A stretch of DNA of 64,000 nt from Fomes fomentarius (lineage: Eukaryota > Basidiomycota > Agaricomycetes > Polyporales > Polyporaceae). The position numbers and the translations under genes were made by a program. Location of the stretch: positions 1,302,001 through 1,366,000 of the forward strand of contig JABYQN010000003.1 of assembly GCA_022606135.1 (NCBI GenBank), written 5' to 3'. Shown piece by piece: positions 23,280 through 33,472 of this stretch. The notes under the pieces were generated by a model. It saw nothing but the letters and a program-made list of their open reading frames with translations, did no database searches and was not told the DNA's origin. Each line of letters starts with the position of its first letter. The first letter of the stretch is position 1.

Positions 23280-24661
23280 CTAGCGCCGCCTATGAAGCAC
23301 GCGAACGTGCGCTTGCCACGAGCCCATGGACACGTGCTGAAGGCCGACGAGGGCCAGGTCCTCGAGCCTGATGCCCCTCGTCCCGACGCGCCATCTGGCC
23401 TCGTTAACGTCCTCCTGGTTCTGGGACTCCATCTCAGTGATGAAGCGGTTAATGGTCTTCGCCACGTTGCGCGCAAGTTTGGCGCGGGTGATAGGGTGCG
23501 GTGGGCTACGGAAGTCCCTCGTGGGGATCTGTCGGCTCCAGGGTGCATAGCCCGGCCACTGCAGTCACAGCACAACGTCAGCCGTGGCTTCCACAACATC
23601 ATCGCGAAAGAATGACTCACGTTGAGTCGGATGGACACGGAGGGCCCACGTCCAGCAAACATCGAGTCGTCGCGTCCTTCAAGGCTGCTGAATTTGCTGG
23701 AGAGGGCGTCCTTGAGCGATATGCCGCAACCGAACGGGCTGTGCGTGTAGAACATGATCGGGGGCTCGAGGTGGACGTCTTCCACGTAGCGACGGCGGTC
23801 GCTCATGGTGTGAGGGCGATACGTTTTCTGAGGGACTAAGAAACCACCATGAGGATGACCGGCGTGTTCAGCCAAGTCCAAGACGCTCTGCTCGTTTGGG
23901 TATGATTGGTCCGACTTGACTACTATCTGGTCAAAAGTGACTGTCTGGTTGGTGAACTGAGATGACGGAGAGATGGGGGATAAGTTGTGTTGGCTAGTGA
24001 GAGGCGAGGGATTGCTAGAGATGGTTGTCCAAGGCGTCTGAGGGGTGGCAGGAGGAGCCGAACCAGCGCTAGAGGCGGAAGGACTGGTGGAACTGGCGTA
24101 GGGGGTCATCATGTGGGAGGGAGAGTGGGGGAAGGGCGTGTTGAGTTGGGGATTGGCAGCCTGCCATTCGGTTTGTATGTGGATTCTCGGTGGTTGGCTG
24201 GGAGTGTTGAAGCTGTTATGGAAGCCATCGGGAGACCAATAAGAGTCGTGGAGTCCAACGTCGACGTTGACGGTAGATGGGGATGGGGATGGATAAGGCA
24301 GATCGTAGGACGTATTGCCGAAGAGGATAGACTCCTGAGGGTAGGTGGAGGAACATGACGACCAGTCAGTAGAGACGGAGCTTTCAACTGTGGCGTCCGA
24401 GGTGGTGAGAGTGGGAAGTTTGATGTCGGTGAGGGTGTAGGACTAAAGGGCGTGGGTTAGATGTGGGATGTGAAGCGTGAAGGAGGAATGACTTGCATCA
24501 AATGTGTGAAGGTCGAGGGAGTCATGGAGGAATGGAGAGCCTTGAGAGGCGGAACCGAGAAAGTCGGGATGGGGCTCGCGGATGGTGGGGGATAGCCTGT
24601 GGTAAGGTGAGCTTGGGGGGGAGAAGTAAGTAGGGGCCACGTACTGGTGGGGAGAGGCCAT
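23280..24661 (-). CDS. conserved basidiomycete protein of unknown function
   Basis: Three exons (24661-24493, 24387-23621, 23558-23280) give 404 residues. The first half is rich in serine, proline and threonine and probably disordered. The second half is a compact conserved-looking domain: TYRPHTMSDRRRYVEDV, the block ending in RDDSMFAGRGPSVSIRLN, then WPGYAPWSRQIPTRDF joined across the second intron, ITRAKLARNVAKTINRFI, and the end LEDLALVGLQHVSMGSWQ. I recall this combination as a recurring uncharacterised family in Agaricomycetes; no function is known to me. Intron 1 (105 nt) was chosen because it alone keeps the frame. The long upstream region (1.2 kb to Leo1) suggests regulated expression. 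A nuclear role is possible but not shown. Confidence 0.8.
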
Positions 24662-25864
24662 GGTGGGCGATGTGAGTAGGAGGGGGGGCGATGGCGGGGA
24701 GACTGAGGAGAGGGCGAAGGCGAGGAGAGAGAGGTATATAAGGGCTGGGCGCTATGACGGACGGAAAAGGCAGGTTGAGAAGGAAAGGGCTGTGCAAAAT
24801 CTGGTGAGCTGCTGCAGTGGCTGGTGGTTCAGACTTTGAGAGACTGGTTTTATACGCGACGGGTACGCCCCGGATCGTGGGCGGCCTCGAATTAGGCGCA
24901 AAGAGACGCGCCTGGAGAAGAGGGTGGCCAGGGTCACGGCCGACAAGGATCCTAGGGAATCGATTAGCCGTGGCTAGGGGAGCGTACACCGGGGATTTGT
25001 TTAGTTTGATACGACTTGTGGTTGTAGGGAGGTGAGAGCTGGATTAAAAGAAAGCGAAATGTCATTTATCGACATTGAACGAGTCAGGGCTGCGGGAGGA
25101 CCTGGAGAGGAGCCGGAGCCGGAGAAGGGACTCGGTAGTGGGCGGACGAGGGCGTTTGCAGGCGCGGCGGAGGCAGTGTCCGATTCTTCTCTGTCGAACA
25201 TCGATTGCGCTCAGGGAGGCTGCTTCAGACAGCCTGCACAGGCCAGTGGTCCACCTGCATGCCAATGGCCAGCATGGTACAAATGGAACACAGTACAAAC
25301 ACCGTCCGTGCCGGCCGCGAGAAGCGACTGGAAAAGCAAGAGCGCGCAGCAGAAGCCGGAGTCTCACGGAGATCTAGAGAGCATGAGAGGACAAAGTGCT
25401 AAGGCGTGCGTAGCAAGACCAACGATAGATCTGCACAAGCTCTGACCGGAACACGACAGCAAGCAAATTCGCATTTGGGCAAAGTGAGACATGGAAGAAG
25501 AACACATGTAGACTTGTACAGATCAACGACACCGTTCAGTAGACCCTGAGTAGAAAACCGGAGAGGGAGACAGACGGTCGCTGACTTGCGCCTATCGATG
25601 ATGGTCGCAGAGACGGAGAGGGGAGGGTGTGTTGCACGCGAGTGGCCGGATGGCTCGGAGATCGCATAGGACTTGGGCGGGGCTTGCGAGAGGAGCGGCG
25701 AGATGTGTGTGCTGGCTGAGCGAAAGCAACGGACGACTGAGAGGCCTTGAGGCTCATTCCCCCACGTGCTTCTCCCTTCCCGCCGCCCGCGCGCTCCCCC
25801 ACCCTTGAACCCGTCCACCTCCACTCGACGTCGACGCTCACCCCTCCGACTCATCCTGCCCCCT
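24662..25864. promoter_or_regulatory. divergent promoter region, orphan gene / LEO1
   Basis: 1.2 kb between two divergent starts. A TTATATAC element near 24,730-24,740 lies about 70 bases before the orphan gene on the minus strand. No coding unit with family motifs was found. Confidence 0.4.
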
Positions 25865-27706
25865 ATGTCTTCGCTCGCCGGCGCACTCATTCCTCCAGAC
25901 CTCCCCTTCCACACGCACGACACAACAGTCCTGTCTCCCAAAGCCGAGGACGACCTTGATGACCTTTTCAACGACCTCCACTCCCAGGACGCTCCTTCCG
26001 CCGACGAGGACGGACGGCCAGAATCCTCTGCTCCCTCTGAACACGTAGACCATGACGACCGCTTGTCATCTCCCGACCGCCGACACAGAGAGCAGCTGGA
26101 GTATGCCGAAGACGAAAACGAGCCCGAGCCACAGGCTCCCCGCCAACTCGAGGCAGGCGTTTCCTTGCCCAACATTCCCGTCCCGAGAAGCTCGGACGCC
26201 AATGTGAGCCCCCTCCTCAACGACAACCCGTACCCAATAACCCATCTCCATCTTCCCTTCTCCTAGTATTGGGTTATCAGGATGCCAAACTTTATCAAGG
26301 TCGATTCCAAGCCCTTTCATCCTGACACCTACCTTGGCCCAGAACAAGAGGACGAGGATTCCCACCACCCCGAATCTCTCCGCGAAAAGAGCATGTCAAT
26401 CAAGCTCAAGGTCGAAAACACCGTCCGTTGGCGTTGGTCCAAAGACGACTTTGGTCAGGACGTAAGTTCTACATATCACTACACTCGTATTCCCTCTATC
26501 CTCACTATTTCATTCTCACCTGCTTCTTCTTTCCCTTCCTCCTTCATCTTCTTCGGCATCCACCCATACCACACGCGGCATCTTGCGGACATATGTTCCC
26601 ATGAACAATATCTCCTCCGCTACGCCAATTCTTCCTTCCAGAGGAGGCAATCCAACAGCCGAATCGTCAGATGGTCAGACGGCTCGCTAAGTCTCCAGCT
26701 CGGAAAGGAACTATTTGACATCACCCAATCCATTGACAACTCCGGCGCCGCACCACGACAAGCGGGTGGCAGCCTGGCGGCCTCGCAATCTACCCAAAAC
26801 ATACCCTCCCTCTCCCAGTCCCAGTCCCAATCGTCTCTCAGCGGCGGCACCGCTCAGGGTCTCACCTACCTCGTCGCGCAGCACAAGCGCGCCGAAGTGC
26901 TCCAATGCGAAGCCCTCGTCACCGGCTACATGTCTCTCCGGCCTACGGGCATGCAGTCCGAGACCCACCGCATGCTCGTCCGCGCTGTGGGCCAGAAACA
27001 CTCCCGCGTCGCCCGGCTGCGCATGGCTCCCGATCCCACCTTCGACCCGGAGCGCGAGAAGCTCGAGCTGGCCAAGGCCGCGGCCCGCAAACCCCGCAAG
27101 TCGCGAGCGGGCGCAGGGGAAGACGACGGGTTCGGGGGCACTCGCCGGCGACGGTCGGGCTACACGCGCAAGCGCACGGGTGACGACATGTGGTCAGACG
27201 ACGACGATGAAGACGAAGACGGGGGCGGGGCGTACGGACGGGGAGGGTCGGAAGACGAGTACGGGGATGACGGCGCGGGCCGCAAGGGGAAACGGAAGAA
27301 AACTAGTATGGACGAAAACGGCAAGAAGGGACCGGGTGAATACCAGACGGATGACTTTGTGGTTGCGGACTCGGACGAAGACGAGGAATTCGGCGACCAG
27401 GACGCCGGGCGGCGAAAGCGGAGGCGCGGGGTGCGTGAGGAGCACGACGCCGCCGAGGACGATCTGGAAAAGCTCGAGGCGAAGATCAGCCAAAACGAGG
27501 CGCAGGAGCGCAAGCGCCGCCAGCGCGACGGCGACAAGGCCGCGGACGGAGGCGCTTCAGACGGAGGAGATGCTGACGGTGCTGGAGATGATGCGATGGA
27601 TGTGGAAAGTGAAGACGACGACGATGACTTCGGCGTCCGCCGCGGACGCGCTTCGTCTGGGCGGAAGAGACGTGTGATTGGGTTCGACGAAGACGACGAG
27701 GACTGA
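25865..27706 (+). CDS. LEO1: RNA polymerase-associated protein Leo1 (Paf1 complex)
   Basis: Subunit of the Paf1 complex, which travels with RNA polymerase II and supports elongation and histone modification. Exons 25865-26203, 26267-26461 and 26642-27706 encode 532 residues. The N terminus is acidic. The Leo1 core begins with YWVIRMPNFIKVD (joined across intron 1) and continues SMSIKLKVENTVRWRWSKD, then after intron 2 SNSRIVRWSDGSLSLQLGKE, and later TYLVAQHKRAEVLQCEA. The C-terminal third is highly charged with alternating acidic and basic runs (GRKRRVIGFDEDDED at the end), typical for Leo1. Intron 2 is unusually long (180 nt), a multiple of three and free of stops, so retention would add 60 residues inside the core domain. 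Confidence 0.95.
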
Positions 27707-27883
27707 TAGCTCTCTATTACCTAAGTCCATACTCTGTCTTTCCGCTTCTCTCGCTCTTGTCGCGTTCAACTTAGGCATAAAGTTACCAAGCCCAACGCTG
27801 AGTATGCATTGTCAGAGAATATCTGGATGTGGACTACCACCCACTATCGCGCCAAATGTGGCACGCTTGCTACCCTTCGAGCT

Positions 27884-30708
27884 TCAGGCTTCCACCGCAT
27901 CCCCTCGCAGTTCTCTCAGCATCTTGTCTTCGTCCCACCGCCCCACCGGCCTGACAGCGTCGACTACCGCCTGGTTTTCTAGATTTCCAGCGAGGATGTT
28001 CCTCAAGGCGAGTATCGCATGCTCGCGTAGGTCTACCGGTGCCCGTCGCAAGGTGTATTAGTACCGATTCCAGTCCTCGCTCCACAAGCCACAGCGGCCA
28101 ATGCCTCGCCGGAAGGGGGCGGGGACACAGGCCCTAGGCTTTCCACACGACGACCCGCATGGAAAGCTGATCAGAAACGACACCAAAGCAAACACTTACA
28201 AGGGTTATGGTCATCGACTACACAGAGGTTCATGACCACGGGTATGCCGCCACATCCCCGCACCCTGTCCTGGACCGCGCGGTCCTGCGAGGCTAGGATT
28301 CCAAGGAGTCTGACCAAGTCTCGCTTGACGTGCGCGAATGCTTGCGCGGCGGCCCGCACTTGGTTGTCTTGGTGCCTTTCTCCCTGTTCTCGTCTCTGAT
28401 CGTGCGCTGCCTTCGAAGCGGGAGAAGTAGAAGGCGCTTCCCCACGTTCATTTTCGGACTCGCTTAAACGTGTATCCGGTGCGTTCGCGATCCTGTGACC
28501 CTGTTCTTCTCTGTCGCTTGCTATTGCGTGCGCGACCGGAGCAGCGGGTCGCTGAACGACCTTGCCGAAAGTGATCCTGGGAACGAATGCGTCGATGAGG
28601 CGGAGAGTTTCTGTGTGAATGTGACAAGAACAGGTTAGCCTTACTAAGGAAATCGCACCAGATCTGGAGAATGGATGCGTGCAGTGAGACCACGGCGAGG
28701 TGGACCCACCGACGATGAATCGAAGCCCGAAGTCGCACAGAATGCGCGCACAAGCACACACGTACCGATCAAAGACTCAATGAAACGCTGGCCTCCGGAA
28801 GTCGCTACGTTTCCCATAATTGCCCTGGGAGACGGCGAGATGGAGGTGCTTGTGGCGCTCGACTGTGGGTGCACTGACGTCGGACTCGGATGGGCGACAG
28901 CGGCCTCCTCAGCCCGCAATGCTATCGTGGTGAGGCATCCGGTAACGAGGACCAATCCTTCACAGACCTTCGGTAGCAGGATGTCGACTTCCTGCAGCGG
29001 TATGTGGTGCACGTTATCGCCATTGAATGCAGATGGCACACGAGGCTCGTTCAATGACATGTTGCCCGTCACCGCGTCCGACCCCGGAGAATCTGTAGCT
29101 GTGGAGTTGAGTCCGAAGATGTCAGGCGTACTTGGGCCCTGCGGTCCTAGTGCCCGTCGCAAAGAGGATTGCACGTATGCTGACATCGCTAGGAAGGAAT
29201 GTGTCAGGACGTTGCATAGGCAGTCATCGTCCGCGTGTAGTCGCCTTGACAACGCTAGATCGCATACGCGCTCAGGGTCTGACGAGTGCAAATACGAGTC
29301 GAGGAGCTTGAGAAGCGTGGTCTGGTGAGGTGCAATCGGTTCCTCTTCCCTGTGGACCGAGTATCAGCATTGCCTCGACCTAGCCGTGGAGTCGGGACTG
29401 ATAACGACGATGCTTGCTTACACGGCGAGCTTGGCGTACAAGTCCCCAGATATGCCAGACTCGATAATTCGGCTCACAACTTCGTATCTACAGGTGGACG
29501 TCAGCAAAGTTGCGAAGACGAGGGACTGGCCGCCAGGGGAGCGGCACAATTTCATGTGTTCTTCCTACATACCCGATGTCAAACGCGCGACCTTCTTCGC
29601 TTGATTCCTCCGCAGCAAAAAGGGAGGACATCCGGTCGAGCAAAGCGAGGAACGTCCGGGGTCCTCTTGCGGCTTCCACGAGAAGTTTTCTGTAGAAGAC
29701 ATCCGTAGTCAGAAAGTGGATGAATGAGCTGGTGTAGTTGTATGGCTTAGCTGAACAGCCGCTCGCGGACACGTACGATCTATCATTGCTGCCATGCACG
29801 CAATTCAACACGAGAACAAATGTCGCGGAAACAGTGCGGGCGTCAGGAGACGCAAAGAGACGGCTGCGGGCGCGACGTCAGAAAAAAAAAAAGAGACAAG
29901 GACACGGATTCTCGCAGCACATACGACAGGATATTCTGCTCTTCCGGCAGACTGAGATAAGTCGACCACAATCTGTCTGCACATGCGTCGTTTTTGGTGA
30001 TTATATTTGACAAGGCCTGAGCAAGCATTCGCGTGACAGGATAGGCTATTAGAACATGAAACTGAGAAGGGTGATTGATGATCGGACTGCGTGTGCGTAG
30101 ACTGACAAGTAGGATGCTGAATGGCGGAAAAAGAAGTGTAATGATAGACAAGCTTTCGGATGCTGGATTCGAATTGGCTGACAGGATCAGTGATAGGAGG
30201 ATATTAGTGTGGAAAGAGGAGATCAGTACGGTGCGCGGCGGGTGTGACTGACTATGCTTGTTGTTGATTAGAGGGGACCTGGGCTACAAGGTTGCGCGTA
30301 AATTTGGCCAAGGTAGTGGAGAGAAGTGTGATCTGGACGGGCAGCTCGGGATGGGGCACATGGTTGGGTTCGGGATCGATGTGAGCAGACAAGGTTTGGA
30401 ACCAAAGACGGTGGAGAACGGGCCATATAGAGGGATTGCTGTCTTTGCCGATATTCTCACTGGAAGACTGTCGGTGGTCATGGGCTATGAAGGGGCAGGG
30501 AGACGCACCGGGCGTGCAGACTACCGGCAAGTAGGGTTGACAATTGATCAAGGGCGCGGACAAGCTGCTGTACTTGGCCTGGGGCATCCGGGTCGAATAT
30601 GTCGGTGAGAGTTTGAACTCTGAGGACGAGTGGCTTTGCGTCCAAAATGGCTTGTTGTTCTCCCAGCATGCTCACGGATTCTGGGCAGGCGACTTGGGTT
30701 TGGGCCAT
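27884..30708 (-). CDS. ataxin-10 family protein (Ctr86-like)
   Basis: Armadillo-type helical repeat protein of the ataxin-10/Ctr86 family; roles in cytokinesis and signalling are described for relatives. Ten exons (30708-30525, 30484-30253, 30177-30107, 30045-29925, 29863-29777, 29689-29573, 29487-29422, 29349-28766, 28610-28200, 28032-27884) give 673 residues. Supporting blocks: FTRNLVAQVPSNQQQ, LWSTYLSLPEEQNILSRL, FVLVLNCVHGSNDR and the C-terminal ataxin-10 domain signature DLVRLLGILASQDRAVQDR, CGGIPVVMNLCVVDDHNP and YLREHAILALRNILAGN. Nearly every block is completed across a splice site. Intron 1 is only 40 nt, and two late introns are 155 and 167 nt. It shares a 129-bp divergent promoter with the Vma12 gene. 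Confidence 0.9.
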
Positions 30709-30837
30709 CGTGCTTTCAGCCAGTCGTCTCAGGCGCCCACAATTGCCCTCGGCTACGGGACAGGCGCCTATCTGCACACAACGTTCACGAGCCTGCTCCC
30801 GACGCGCTCCTCGTCTCCCGTCGCAGGCTGCCCACAG
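30709..30837. promoter_or_regulatory. short divergent promoter, ataxin-10 / VMA12
   Basis: 129 bases separate two divergent ATGs, so the two genes must share or interleave their promoter elements. No TATA box is evident. Confidence 0.5.
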
Positions 30838-31862
30838 ATGTCAGTGCCGTCGAGCAGTGCAGCTCCTCTGAATGTGTCGTTGGAAGAGCATCTTGTGGAC
30901 ACGATACGCCCATTAACAGCACTGCTCCCAGATCCTCTCGCGGCAGAACTCAGCCAGGTTCTGGACGCATCCCCGCCTCCTCCAGCGTCCACATCTCCGC
31001 CTCGAGCGCGGACAATACCCTACGCCCTCCTCACCGCCATCTCAAAATGGTCTCGATCTGCTCCCGGCGAACAGGCTCTTGCTAGTCATGCGCCCCCGCT
31101 TCGCGTACAGGATTACACCATGCTCGCACTGCTCGCTGGCACGCGCACCTCCCCCGAACGCCTATTTCCTCACATCTCCATGCCTCTTCCGGGTGCAGAC
31201 AGTACGAAGACGCAGGCGGCGCGAAGACGCGAACGTGGCGACCGCCGCGCTGTCACAGCAGTCGTCAACGCTCTCCTCAGCATTGCTGGCGCCGCCGTCG
31301 CCACCTGGTGGGCTGCAGAACGTCTTGGCTGGCGGAACGAATGGGTGCGTCTCCTTGCATATACACTTTTCCCTCTCATGTTCTCGACATCCTACTCGCA
31401 CCTGTCGCCCGGCCTCCGTTCTTGTTATGTCCGGATCTGTTGCTGTTGCTGACGCCTATCCCATCCCAATGCGATGCCAATGACATGCGCCGTACACCGC
31501 GTCTGCCTAAATCGCGTTGCGTCGCGTTCATTTCGTCCTGTCAGCGAGTGCTTCTAGCGTTATCAGTGGCCATCGTCGTCGCAAGTTCCGAAGCTGTCCT
31601 TTATCTCATTTGGGAGGACCGCAGGAGCAAGTCCACTCGCCAGCGCCGTACGCTGCGCGTTCCCTCTGCCGAACATCAAGGCGACAAGAAGCACGATGCG
31701 GATATTACAAGCGGACCGCCTTCGACCGCTCTCTGCGACACTGGGGTCGCGTCTACGACCTCGGTGCGCGTCACAGCCACGGCCGATGTCGCTTTACGGG
31801 AACGGACGTTTGCAAACGGTCCCGGCCCTCATCGGGCCCGGAAGATAGAAGAGAATGAATAG
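30838..31862 (+). CDS. VMA12: V-ATPase assembly factor Vma12/TMEM199 family
   Basis: Endoplasmic reticulum membrane protein that helps assemble the V0 sector of the vacuolar proton pump. Exons 30838-31344 and 31545-31862 encode 274 residues. The cytosolic part has TIPYALLTAISKWSR and DYTMLALLAGTRTSPERLFP; a charged linker, RRRERGDRRAVTAVVNALLS, leads into two predicted membrane helices, one ending at ATWWAAERLGWRNEW and one after the intron, LLALSVAIVVASSEAVLYL, followed by the basic WEDRRSKSTRQRR. This two-helix hairpin is the Vma12 domain. The intron is 200 nt, longer than most here. The ATG at 30838 is preferred over upstream frames because it falls outside the divergent ataxin-10 gene. 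Confidence 0.88.
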
Positions 31863-32282
31863 TCATCTGCGCACGAGAATCCTTGCGGCCTGCCGTACAC
31901 GCTGGCCACTGGCTAATGATTTGAGGGTATCGGACGTTACTACGCAATAAACCTCGCTCGCTCTCCCGTTAGGGAAGCCCGTTTGATCAAGGCGAAGAAG
32001 CAGAGAAGCCACCCCTGAGCGCGTCAATAGTCAGTGGATATCCGGATATTTCGTACCTAACTCTAACACCTTCCCCCGCCCAAGCCGACAGCGGACATCA
32101 TCCGAAACATTCGCTCATGTACGATGTCAACTGCGCAAAGCTTAGACTCTTCGGATACGCAAATGGTGGACTGGCCTCTCAACTCGGAGCCCCGGCTGTC
32201 CAAATCTAATGTTGTCTACATCGCAAGCCGTCCAAGAAATGACGCCCCTGACAATGATCTAGTACAGCTCTACGCGAGCTCC
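31863..32282. other. convergent 3' region, VMA12 / Nudix
   Basis: Spacer between two convergent genes; nothing further was recognised. Confidence 0.5.
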
Positions 32283-33321
32283 TCATTCGTACACTCGCAA
32301 TATGCGCATCAGTGCACAAAGATACCACCCTGTCAATCCCCACACTTCAAGTCGGCCTTCCCGTCCGCTACCAATCTCGTCCCGTTGCTCTCGGTCGTTG
32401 ATCCACTGAATTTCGGCACCCTCTGGGCCATCCGTGTGTACCGCGCCTGGGCCTGCGACAATGTCGGCCACGCTGATGGCATAATATGGCCGTGCACCAC
32501 GGAAGAGGTAGGAGTGCAGGCGAGGCGGAGATACTAGGGCAGAAAGCGGAAGGTGGAATGCGTGTGCGACTTCGCGTGGGGAGAGTGTGAGCGAAGAGAG
32601 CGGTAGGGACGGGAGCGGTGCATGATCATGTACAGCTCCAGTTGGTGTATTGCGGTCGAAATTGCTAGTCGGATAAACGAAGCCCTGTCCTCAGCTGTGT
32701 CAGACATATCCGGGGTCTCTCTGGGTTGCTGTCTGAAAATATACGCACGACGTACGGCCACACCCTCATTCCGCCCAATGATTTTTCGGGTGGCCCGAAG
32801 CGGCCCAGAACCTGGATTTGGTCGGGATGGATGCCGACCTCTTCCTCCGTCTCACGTAGTGCGGCTGCTAATGTCGAACCATCTGTCTATCACGTCCCAT
32901 CGAATGGTGGATGAAATAACTTCATTTAACGGGGGACAACATTGATAGAGTGGACGATTTGTCAAACGGACCTCGTCCACCTTGCCACCGGGGAAGCTGT
33001 CGCAACAGTTGGGTCGGACCGCCTCTGTGATCGCACGCTCGGTGCACGTAGTAGGACGTACCTGACTTCACCGGAATGTGTCCTCAGCTTTCCGCGTACT
33101 TGGAGAAGAATGCCTGGCTTTCCGTCGACATTGCAGAAGGGGACGAGGACGGCGGCATGCAGTGTGTCAGACGCGTTGTCGGCGTTCTCAGACTGGGAAC
33201 AAGAGGACTCGAGTGCGTCTCGGATGATGGCGCAAGAGCGACGGCTGAGAGGCTCTGTGAGGGAGACGAGTGGCTTTGAGGAGGAGGCGGGGACGGCAGA
33301 GGACATCAACGTTCGAAACAT
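32283..33321 (-). CDS. Nudix hydrolase, CoA diphosphatase type (Pcd1/NUDT7-like)
   Basis: Predicted to split coenzyme A or its derivatives into phosphopantetheine and 3',5'-ADP, in peroxisomes in known relatives. Four exons (33321-33062, 32996-32972, 32886-32749, 32684-32283) give 274 residues. The CoA-Nudix signature reads LLQVRGKLRTHSGEVSFPGG across the first splice, and the Nudix box is GGKVDETD then LAAALRETEEEVGI, with the catalytic REx2EE glutamates. LGGMRVWPYV and SYLFRGARPYYAISVADIV follow, as in the family. The second exon is only 25 nt. The open frame extends upstream to 33483 through a Gly-Glu repeat, but that part lies in the promoter shared with BRAP2, so the ATG at 33321 is preferred. 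No clear C-terminal peroxisome signal is seen (ends RVYE). Confidence 0.88.
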
Positions 33322-33468
33322 CCCCGCTCTCGTCCTCCGTCCACTTCTCCCGACCGACGTCACTCTGCGATCGTCTATCTCGCTTAGACCTGACCCCCAC
33401 CCTCTCTCGCCCTCGCCCTCGCCCTCGCCCTCGCTCTCGTTCTCGCCCTCGTCGACAATGTCCCTGCG
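33322..33468. promoter_or_regulatory. divergent promoter with CGCCCT repeat, Nudix / BRAP2
   Basis: 147 bases between divergent starts. It contains a pyrimidine-rich tandem repeat of CGCCCT units (about 33,406-33,450) on the plus strand, directly before BRAP2, and a four-codon upstream frame at 33458-33472. Confidence 0.5.
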
Positions 33469-33472
33469 ATGA
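33458..33472 (+). promoter_or_regulatory. upstream ORF overlapping the BRAP2 start
   Basis: ATG TCC CTG CGA TGA: a four-codon frame whose stop overlaps the BRAP2 start in ATGA (33469-33472). If the transcript starts upstream, ribosomes ending the short frame would be exactly on the main ATG, which could allow termination-coupled re-initiation. Confidence 0.55.

Noticed and set aside
25032..26250. Long open frames on both strands before and over LEO1 exon 1
   Set aside because: Low-complexity shadows without family motifs; LEO1 exon 1 explains the plus-strand coding signal from 25865.
30140..30180. tRNA-like TTCGAATCC on the minus strand
   Set aside because: The arms do not pair, and the site is the start of a coding exon of the ataxin-10 gene.
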